This document shows positions 21,549 to 28,063 of a stretch of DNA of 28,063 nucleotides, piece after piece. Source of the stretch: an uncultured Mycoplasma sp. GTDB taxonomy: Bacteria; Bacillota_I; Bacilli_A; RF39; UBA660. A program made the translations under genes and the position numbers. Numbering within the stretch: position 1 is the stretch's first letter; each line of letters begins with the position of its first letter. The stretch is taken from assembly GCA_905209745.1 (NCBI GenBank), contig CAJLUG010000001.1:1-28063 (forward strand). Reading direction: 5' to 3'. The notes under the pieces are model-generated. The model saw only the letters and a program-made list of their open reading frames with translations, was not told the DNA's origin and ran no database searches.

Positions 21549-23960
21549 ATGTATAATTTTGGTAGACTTGATTTTCCTAATCAGCATGTTAGTTATGCTG
21601 AAAAACAAGAAGTTGATTGGTATGCTAAATGTTGTGATTATGTTATAGAAGCTGGTATTGCTTGTAAAGCTGATTTTAATGTAGAAGAAAAGTTTAATAT
21701 TCTTCTTGGTAATATTCCTAGAGAATATTATAGAAAAACTCTTAATCCTTATAATGAGAAAGATGAAAATCTAACTCGTTTTCCAGCTACTATGCGTAAT
21801 TATGATATGATGAAAGGTATTATTAGAAGATATATTGGTGAATATATTAAGAATCCACATGATTTTATTGTTGGAGCTAATAATCCTGAAGTTGTATTTG
21901 CTAGAGATGCTGAACTTGGTAAACAAATTATGATGCTTGCAGAACAAGCTGTTGCTAAGAAAATACAAGAAAGTTATATGCAGTTTGTTAATGAAGGTAA
22001 TAATCCTGAACAATTTAATCCTGAACAAGCTGTTGATATTGAAGCTTTTATTAAAGAATTTAATGAAAATTTTATTGATGATATTAGTGCACAAGGACAA
22101 GATTTAATTAATGTTATTGATGACCTTACTGATGCTTTTACTATATACGCTAGAGCTTATTTTGAATTTGTTGCTTTTGGAGCTTGTTACACATATAGAG
22201 ATGTTGTAGGTAATCAATTAATTAAACGTGTTGTTAGTGTTAGAGATGCTTTTCCTGTTCCTAATGATAATATGTTTGCAGAAGATTATGATATGTTTGC
22301 TGAACGTCGTATGTTGACTAAACAACAAATTATAGATGAATTTTATGAATATCTTTCTGAAAAAGAACGTGAAGCTCTTGATACATATTATCAATATAGT
22401 GCTACTACTTCTAGCGATAAAGCACTTTTAAATTGGGATAAATATATATATTATTTTGGTGATATATGTAGTAAATTTAATAAAGATGATTTGCAACATA
22501 TTAAGAATACTAATATAATGGCTCGTGATGCTAATAATGGTTTATTTGAAGTTTGGCATACTGTTTGGAGAGGTGAAATAAAAGAAGGTATTCTTACATA
22601 TAGTAATGGAGCATTTGTTACAACAAGAATTGTTGATGAAACTTATCAGCTTAACCCTGCTAGTGGTGATATTAGTATTGAATGGGTGTGGCGTCCACAA
22701 GTTTATGAGAGCGTTAGAATTGGTTCTCGTGCTACAAGCATATATCCTTATAAGGCTCGTCCTATTGCTTATAATAGGAATGGCAAACTTCCTTATAATG
22801 GTATTGCAGAACTTTTGCCGGGTTTTGGAAGATTTAGTGTTGTAGATACAGTTATTCCTTATCAAGTATTTCGTAATATAGTTTCTTATCATAGAGAAAT
22901 GGCTATTGCTAAAAATAAGATGAATGTTCTTATGATTGCTAAATCTCTTCTTGGTAAAAAACCTGCTGAAACTATATATCGTATGGCTGCTGATGGTGTA
23001 CTTTATATTGATGATGAAGATGATGCTAATCTTGTTAAAGCACAAAGTGTTCGTTATCTTGAAAGTCGTATGAATAATTATATTACTGAACTTGGACAAC
23101 TTATCCAAGAGATTGAACAGACTGCTAAAATGGAATGTGATATGACTCCGCAACGTTATGGTGAGATTGCTAATAGTGCTGGTAAAGGAGTTACTGATGA
23201 AGCAGTTATTCGTGGAAGTATGGGTTCTGTTATTATTGAATTTATATTTGATAAAATGAGAGAACGAGATTATCAAGCTGAAATGGATTATACTAAACTT
23301 GCTTGGATTGATGGTCTTAATACTTCTTATAAAACTAAAGATGGCGATATTAGATATTTAAGTCTTGATGTTAATAGTCATATATTTGCTAATTATATTG
23401 TTACTTGTAAAACTTCTGTTAAAGAACGTGAGAAACTTGAACAATATAAACAACTTGCATTTAGTGCTGCTCAGAATGGTAATATGGATATGGCTAATGC
23501 TGCTATACGTGGAGATAATGTTGCTCAAATTAGTAAACTTATTGATAAGTATCAAAATATTCAACGTGAGCATGAACTTGATGTTGAACGTGTTTCTCAA
23601 CAAACAGAACAACTTCGTCAAGAATTTGAACTTGCTAAGATTGATAGAAAAGCAGAACAAGATAGAGAAACAATTAGAGTTGAAAAATATCTTGATGGTC
23701 AGATTGAAGCTATGAAAGCAAATGCTAATATTATGAGTTTTGATAATGGTCTTAGTGATGCTGAAAAGAGTCAAGCTGAAGAACGTATGGAAAATGCTAG
23801 ACTTAATCTTGAACGTAGTAAACTTAGTTTAGATGCTCAAAAGACTTCTGTTGAAGCACAACTTAAAGAAAAAGAATTAGCTGTTAAACTTAAAGAAAGT
23901 GATGATAAAGTCAAGATTGCAAAAACGAATAAAAATCGTTATGATAGTAAAAGTAAATAA
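21549..23960 (+). CDS. Portal protein
   Basis: An 803-aa protein directly after TerL, the usual place and size of crAss-like portals. A mixed core (VSVRDAFPVPNDNMFAEDYD, EWVWRPQVYESVRIGSRA, AIAKNKMNVLMIAKSLLGKK) is followed from about residue 630 by a long Glu/Lys/Gln-rich coiled coil (QQTEQLRQEFELAKIDRKAE). The tail is basic (TNKNRYDSKSK). It would form the dodecameric DNA entry ring at one vertex and dock the terminase. The identification rests on position, length and general pattern rather than a short motif. A strong terminator follows 31 nt later. Confidence 0.85.
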   Translation: MYNFGRLDFPNQHVSYAEKQEVDWYAKCCDYVIEAGIACKADFNVEEKFNILLGNIPREYYRKTLNPYNEKDENLTRFPATMRNYDMMKGIIRRYIGEYIKNPHDFIVGANNPEVVFARDAELGKQIMMLAEQAVAKKIQESYMQFVNEGNNPEQFNPEQAVDIEAFIKEFNENFIDDISAQGQDLINVIDDLTDAFTIYARAYFEFVAFGACYTYRDVVGNQLIKRVVSVRDAFPVPNDNMFAEDYDMFAERRMLTKQQIIDEFYEYLSEKEREALDTYYQYSATTSSDKALLNWDKYIYYFGDICSKFNKDDLQHIKNTNIMARDANNGLFEVWHTVWRGEIKEGILTYSNGAFVTTRIVDETYQLNPASGDISIEWVWRPQVYESVRIGSRATSIYPYKARPIAYNRNGKLPYNGIAELLPGFGRFSVVDTVIPYQVFRNIVSYHREMAIAKNKMNVLMIAKSLLGKKPAETIYRMAADGVLYIDDEDDANLVKAQSVRYLESRMNNYITELGQLIQEIEQTAKMECDMTPQRYGEIANSAGKGVTDEAVIRGSMGSVIIEFIFDKMRERDYQAEMDYTKLAWIDGLNTSYKTKDGDIRYLSLDVNSHIFANYIVTCKTSVKEREKLEQYKQLAFSAAQNGNMDMANAAIRGDNVAQISKLIDKYQNIQREHELDVERVSQQTEQLRQEFELAKIDRKAEQDRETIRVEKYLDGQIEAMKANANIMSFDNGLSDAEKSQAEERMENARLNLERSKLSLDAQKTSVEAQLKEKELAVKLKESDDKVKIAKTNKNRYDSKSK

Positions 23961-23991
23961 TCGACTGTACTTCTAAATTTTGTTCATAATA

Positions 23992-24040
23992 GGGCTGGGC
24001 TTGCTTGTGAAAGTAGGTTCAGCCCATTTTCATTTTTATT
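23992..24040 (+). terminator. Strong intrinsic terminator after portal gene
   Basis: GGGCTGGGCTTGCTT pairs with AAGTAGGTTCAGCCC (15 bp including G-U pairs) around a GTGA loop (GNRA type, 23992-24025), followed by ATTTTCATTTTTATTT. It ends or strongly attenuates the TerL-portal transcript before the capsid genes. Confidence 0.75.
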
Positions 24041-24302
24041 TACATCACATGAGCCATTTTAAGCTCATTTTAAGCACTTTATTCATTTCGTGATAGATTA
24101 ATCATTATGATAAAATTTGATTCATACACGGCTTCTCTGAAAGCGACATGCTAGGTTATCAGTAATAAATATCCTAGTTAGCAATAGTATGTTAGTCGGC
24201 AAATCGGCTTAAAGGTGAACATATTTTAACGATACAAGTAAAACTCGTATTATTATTATAGTTTATATTTGTGATATAGTAATTAATTAAAAACAAAGAG
24301 TT
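24041..24302 (+). promoter_or_regulatory. Capsid-module leader with -7-like box
   Basis: No gene was seen here. It contains TATATTTG (24264-24271, matching TAnnTTTG) 32 nt before the ATG, but no good -33 box. It also holds a 17-nt segment shared with 8026-8042, a 15-nt segment (AGTTAGCAATAGTAT, 24176-24190) shared with 14261-14275, and small inverted repeats (CTAGG/CCTAG). After the terminator a new promoter is expected, so this leader probably starts the capsid transcript. Confidence 0.45.
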
Positions 24303-25613
24303 ATGCCTAATTTTGATAGTTTTGGTTTTAATGGTGAAACATCTAATGGTGATGGAAAACCTACTGACGACATTACAGACCTTGATACAGGTAAAACAGG
24401 GCAGTTAGATGCTGATGGTAATTCTATTGATGATATTACTAATAATGGTAATGGAGATGGGAATAGTGATTCTAATGCTAATAAAGATAACCAATCTTCA
24501 TCCTCCACGGGGGGTAAGCCTAATGACAAAGCGAATGACGCTGATGTTGAACATGGTTTAGAAGAAGGTACTATTATCGAAGATGGAGACAATAAATATA
24601 CTGTTGATAAAGACGGTAATCTTATTGACGATAAAGGTAATATCTTTAAAGCTAAAAACGAAGTTGCTGCTTATCTTAAAGAATTTGAAGTAGAAGATAC
24701 TAAAGAAGATAATACTATTGATGTTAAATCAATTCAAGAACTTGTAGGTGTTTCTGTTACTTCAGAAGATGGTAAAGCTGTTACTTTTGAAAATACTCCT
24801 CAAGGAGTTGCAAGTTATATTCAATCCGTTATTGATTTAAAACGTGATGAATTTGCTCAAGCTGGTGTTAATAAGTTATTTGAAGATTATCCTATCGTTG
24901 GTGATTTTCTTAATTATTATGTTGCAAATGGTAATTCATTTGAAGGCTTTGGCGAACTTCGAGATAGAAGCGGTATTGAAGTAGATGAAAATAATGTAAG
25001 TCAACAAGAAGCTATTGTTCGTGAGGCGTTTAAGGAATTTAATCGTCGTGGTAATGTTGATAAGTATATTCAATATCTTAAAGATAGTAATGAACTTTTC
25101 AATGTTGCTAAAGAAGAACTTGAAGCTCTTCAGAAAGCTGATAATGAAATGCGTGAAGCTAATGCTAAAGAAGCTATGCGAGTTAAAGCAGAAGAAGAGA
25201 AACAACTTGTGGAATTTTGGAATGGAGTTAAAGATTGTATTGATAAGCGACAGATTGCTGGTTATCGTATTCCTGAAACTGTTATTATTGAACGTAATGG
25301 TAAACAGATTTCTACTACTCCAGAAGATTTCTTCAATTATGTTTATCAAGTTGATGATAAAGGACTTTCTCGTTATGAAAATGATTTAATGAAGTTATCT
25401 CCTGCTGAAAGACGCGATGAAGAACTGCTTAAGGCTTGGCTTAAATATACAGGTAAAGGTTATGATAGTTTGATAGAAATGGCTGTTTCTGATAAAGAAG
25501 CTAAAAAGTTGAAACTTACTGCTAGTCAACGTAAATCTACAAAAGGAGCTATTAAAATAACTAAACCTGACAGTAAAAAAGATGCTCTGAAAGATGAGCG
25601 TTTTGGTTATTAA
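24303..25613 (+). CDS. Scaffold-like acidic protein upstream of the major capsid protein
   Basis: A 436-aa protein. Residues 1-90 are low-complexity and very acidic, rich in D, N, G and S. The middle and C-terminal parts are helical (VAKEELEALQKADNEMREAN, a coiled coil, then KRQIAGYRIPETVIIERNGK), with a basic end (SQRKSTKGAIKITKPDSKKD). An acidic, helix-rich protein between portal and major capsid protein fits a prohead scaffold or its delivery factor. No protease domain is seen. A dispersed repeat is read in frame as SSSSTGGKP (about residues 66-74). Initiation follows the 24041-24302 leader. Confidence 0.7.
   Translation: MPNFDSFGFNGETSNGDGKPTDDITDLDTGKTGQLDADGNSIDDITNNGNGDGNSDSNANKDNQSSSSTGGKPNDKANDADVEHGLEEGTIIEDGDNKYTVDKDGNLIDDKGNIFKAKNEVAAYLKEFEVEDTKEDNTIDVKSIQELVGVSVTSEDGKAVTFENTPQGVASYIQSVIDLKRDEFAQAGVNKLFEDYPIVGDFLNYYVANGNSFEGFGELRDRSGIEVDENNVSQQEAIVREAFKEFNRRGNVDKYIQYLKDSNELFNVAKEELEALQKADNEMREANAKEAMRVKAEEEKQLVEFWNGVKDCIDKRQIAGYRIPETVIIERNGKQISTTPEDFFNYVYQVDDKGLSRYENDLMKLSPAERRDEELLKAWLKYTGKGYDSLIEMAVSDKEAKKLKLTASQRKSTKGAIKITKPDSKKDALKDERFGY
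24499..24515 (+). repeat. Dispersed GC-rich repeat, copy 10
   Basis: CATCCTCCACGGGGGGT, the six-G variant, inside the disordered N-terminal part of the scaffold-like gene. Confidence 0.75.
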
Positions 25614-25632
25614 CATAATAGTAAATTTGTAG

Positions 25633-27105
25633 ATGAAAACATTACGTGTTATTGGACAAACTCGTTATGAAGATAGAGGTTATTCTAATGAAGAATCAAT
25701 TGCTTATCTTCAGCTTCAAAAGCCAGAAGAAATTAATAGTTTTCTGACTTATAATTATGGTATGGATGATGACCGTTTTCCTTTGAGTTTTATTACTGAG
25801 GGACAAGGTAGTAGAGGTATTAAAGAAACTGCTACTGTTCAGTGGACTTGGAAAACAATGGGTCGTATGAAATTTACAGATTTTGTAACTTACTTTAATC
25901 CTGCTGTTACTAAACCTGGTCAAAATGGTAGTGAATTTGAAGTTCATTTCTCTACTCATTGGTTTATTGAACAACATGGTCTAACTGCTCCTGATGGTGT
26001 TACTCAAGTTCGTATTCAGAAAGACTTAGGTGAATCTGCTTATGGTTATGCTTATCTTTTGAAACTTACTTCTCCTAATCCTGATGCTTATGTTGACCCT
26101 CAATGGTTAGCTAAAGGTATGTATTGGGCAATGAGTGCTCCTACTGTTTCTGAATCTTATTCTAAAGGTAACAGAAGCAATACTATGGGTCCTGCTGGAA
26201 TGACTTCTCAACTTGAGTTTTATCGTTATTCTAAAGAAATAGCTGGTAATCTTGCTAATGTTGTTACTCAATATCAATTCCAAAATGATAATGGTGGTAC
26301 TTCTAATCTTTGGATTAACGAAGAGATGCGACAGTTCAACTTGCACATGAGAGTAATGAACGAAGAACGTTTGTGGAAGTCTGAATATAATCGTTTACCT
26401 GATGGTACTATTCCTTTAAAAGACCATGATAATGGTAAGCCTATTCCTCGTACTGCTGGTATGTTAGAAATTTGTCGTGAATCTAACTATGATACTTATG
26501 GTGAAATTCTGACTATTAACAAACTTGAACGTACAATCGGTGATGTTCTTGACCGTGATACTCAAGATGGAGATAAGAATGTAGCTCTTATGGGTGGTAA
26601 AGGATTTATTCGTGACTTTGAAATGGCTATCAGAACTGATGCTAAAGAAAACGGATTTATTACTCCTCTTGGTGAAAAGATGATTCAAGATAATGGTGAT
26701 GGTCTTTCTTATGGACGTTACTTTAATAAGTATAAAACTCCAGATGGATATACTATTACTGTTATTCATAATGCTTATTTCGATAAGGGTACTGATGCTG
26801 AAGCTGCTAAGCAAAATGGTATGATTCATCCTACTACTGGCTTGCCTATTACTTCTCATCAAGCTGCTTTGATTGATATGAGTAATTATAAAGGTAATCA
26901 GAATGTTCGTATAGTACGTCAAAAAGGACAGGCTTATAAAGCTAAAGTTATCGAAGGTATGACTGATATTCCTGCTTGCTGGGGATTGCCTAATACTAAT
27001 CATGCAGCTACTGAAATTGATATGGCTCGTTATGAAGTTAAAGGCTCTATTGGTTTGCAGGTAGATAATACCACTAAGATGTTCTTATTGAAATGTGTAT
27101 TATAA
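25633..27105 (+). CDS. Major capsid protein
   Basis: A 490-aa protein in the usual position after the scaffold-like gene, with the length and composition of Crassvirales major capsid proteins (HK97 fold). Typical stretches: MGRMKFTDFVTYFNPAV, WLAKGMYWAMSAPTVSESYS, GTIPLKDHDNGKPIPRTAGM, and a sheet-rich end (GSIGLQVDNTTKMFLLKCVL). It forms the icosahedral shell around the packaged genome. Codons such as GGT, GCT and CGT are even more biased than in neighbours, as expected for the most abundant protein. It lies 19 nt after the scaffold-like stop, in the same operon. Confidence 0.88.
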   Translation: MKTLRVIGQTRYEDRGYSNEESIAYLQLQKPEEINSFLTYNYGMDDDRFPLSFITEGQGSRGIKETATVQWTWKTMGRMKFTDFVTYFNPAVTKPGQNGSEFEVHFSTHWFIEQHGLTAPDGVTQVRIQKDLGESAYGYAYLLKLTSPNPDAYVDPQWLAKGMYWAMSAPTVSESYSKGNRSNTMGPAGMTSQLEFYRYSKEIAGNLANVVTQYQFQNDNGGTSNLWINEEMRQFNLHMRVMNEERLWKSEYNRLPDGTIPLKDHDNGKPIPRTAGMLEICRESNYDTYGEILTINKLERTIGDVLDRDTQDGDKNVALMGGKGFIRDFEMAIRTDAKENGFITPLGEKMIQDNGDGLSYGRYFNKYKTPDGYTITVIHNAYFDKGTDAEAAKQNGMIHPTTGLPITSHQAALIDMSNYKGNQNVRIVRQKGQAYKAKVIEGMTDIPACWGLPNTNHAATEIDMARYEVKGSIGLQVDNTTKMFLLKCVL

Positions 27106-27130
27106 TCATTTAAAAGAAGCTATTTAAGAT

Positions 27131-28063
27131 ATGGATTTTAACAAAGTAAATGAAGCTAATAAAGCAGGAGAAAATACTCCTGCTGCTTCTAATATAAATA
27201 CAGATAAACAGGTTATACCCCCCGTAGAGGACGGAGTAGATAAACAGCCTGCTAATACAGTAGGATTTAGAGATGAAAGTCTTGATGAACCTTATACTGA
27301 AAAACGAACTATTACTATTAATTTAGTTACTAATTATTCATTATATCGTAGAGTTAATGATAAAACATTACCTAAACGAATGGATAAGATTGGTAGTTGT
27401 GTTCGTAGTTCTCGTACTCTTTCTTCTAATAAAGGTGAGATTGAATCTTATTTTCCTGCTTTAATTGGTCTTGCTCCTAATAATGAAAACTTTATTTCAC
27501 GGGTTAAGGCTTATCTTAATAATATTAGTGTTTCAATTGATGAACTGGGTAAGACTTTTGATATTTCTTTCTTTTGGAATCGTAAACGAGATTATCTTCG
27601 TTTTAGAGCCGAAGAAGAAACTATTGAAACTGCTTATATGAATAGTGACCGTAAAGGAGTTAAAGAACTTAGAGAAGCTCTTGAGGCTAAGATTACTAAG
27701 TTAAATCTTCTTGAAAGTGAAAAGTATAAATATGGTTATCCTATTGTTCTTGATGATTATCTAATTTATCGTCATTGTTTATTATATAAAGATGTAGCTA
27801 AAGATATTGCTCTTATTAATTCTGACCCATCTATTAGATTTTATTTTAAAGATGACCAAAGAGAAGCTGAGCGTCTTGCTAAACATCGTCAGGAAATTAA
27901 TTCAGCTAAAGGCAATTATGTTAAACTTCTCACGAATAGTGATTTGTTTGATGCTGTATTTATTCAATACTGTGTTGCCAATAATATTAATATTCCTAAC
28001 GGTATGGCTATGGATACTGTCGATAAACAAACTCATCTTGATAAATTTAGTACAAATGAACCT
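27131..28063 (+). CDS. Virion protein downstream of the capsid gene (partial)
   Basis: The start at 27131 is followed by 311 codons to the window edge. The first 45 residues are disordered (NKAGENTPAASNINTDKQ). A structured region follows (KRTITINLVTNYSLYRRVND, IGLAPNNENFISRVKAYLNN, DISFFWNRKRDYLRF) with further helices. Crassvirales have a conserved structural protein in this position after the capsid gene; its exact role (head-tail joining or decoration) is not evident. A dispersed repeat is read in frame as VIPPVEDGVD in the disordered part. Confidence 0.7.
   Translation, partial: MDFNKVNEANKAGENTPAASNINTDKQVIPPVEDGVDKQPANTVGFRDESLDEPYTEKRTITINLVTNYSLYRRVNDKTLPKRMDKIGSCVRSSRTLSSNKGEIESYFPALIGLAPNNENFISRVKAYLNNISVSIDELGKTFDISFFWNRKRDYLRFRAEEETIETAYMNSDRKGVKELREALEAKITKLNLLESEKYKYGYPIVLDDYLIYRHCLLYKDVAKDIALINSDPSIRFYFKDDQREAERLAKHRQEINSAKGNYVKLLTNSDLFDAVFIQYCVANNINIPNGMAMDTVDKQTHLDKFSTNEP
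27217..27234 (-). repeat. Dispersed GC-rich repeat, copy 11
   Basis: Minus strand CCGTCCTCTACGGGGGGT, one change in the 5' part (C for A) and the six-G variant. It is in frame in the partial virion protein gene. Confidence 0.7.

Noticed and set aside
24107..24154. 15-codon leader peptide in the capsid leader
   Set aside because: No supporting features; length expected by chance.
25622..25629. TAAATTTG, a -7-like box just before the capsid ATG
   Set aside because: It is only 3 nt from the start codon and has no -33 box at the right distance; the scaffold-capsid pair looks like one operon.
1..28063. tRNA genes, CRISPR arrays, insertion sequences, integrase or att sites; genome-wide stop-codon reassignment
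   Set aside because: No T-arm-like motifs, spaced array, transposase or integrase were seen. TAG, TGA and TAA are all used as normal gene ends, several with overlapping starts.

Overview
The window is part of an AT-rich double-stranded DNA phage genome. Gene content and order place it among the crAss-like phages (Crassvirales), podoviruses of gut Bacteroidales. The supporting evidence is the TerL, portal, acidic scaffold-like protein and major capsid protein order on one arm, and a family B DNA polymerase, family-4-type uracil-DNA glycosylase, Dda/RecD-like helicase and SSB block on the other. Two promoters also fit the Bacteroidetes pattern (TTG or TTTG, 19 nt, TAnnTTTG). No host chromosomal genes, rRNA, tRNA or CRISPR were seen. 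Named stops include TAA, TAG and TGA, so the standard code appears to be in use.

Layout. Positions 1-14.1 kb are read leftward and form the replication/early arm. From the divergence point going left: a RepL-like winged-helix protein; a 51-aa membrane protein; SSB with its own terminator; a 102-aa unknown; a decayed Gly/Pro-rich gene; a 58-aa membrane protein; several unknown small genes; a region with three related RNA hairpins; an Orf/helicase/UDG/PolB run with overlapping starts and stops; a helicase-like protein lacking the Walker motifs; and a partial RecT-like gene at the edge. Positions 14.5-28 kb are read rightward and form the virion/lysis arm: three unknown or HU/IHF-like genes, a PD-(D/E)XK nuclease, a lysis cluster (lipoprotein, GH108 endolysin, two overlapping membrane/exported proteins), TerL, portal, a strong terminator, scaffold-like protein, major capsid protein and a partial virion protein.

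How the genes work together. The left arm carries what is needed to copy the genome and keep uracil out of it. The right arm builds and packages heads and lyses the cell. The 14.1-14.6 kb junction carries tandem 28-nt repeats next to the RepL-like gene, a 19-bp inverted repeat around an AT-rich core, and the rightward promoter, so it is the best candidate for a control or origin region.

The most unusual signal is a dispersed GC-rich 17-nt repeat, consensus CATCCTCYACGGGGAGT, with 11 copies in 28 kb. It occurs in both orientations, between genes and inside at least six reading frames, including just upstream of polymerase motif A. A second is a set of three hairpins (8.5-8.8 kb) with an identical 12-nt loop and different but complementary stems. 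A third is a 20-nt box repeated three times upstream of early genes, a candidate phage-specific early promoter. All functions are read from the sequence and remembered family features; no search was run.
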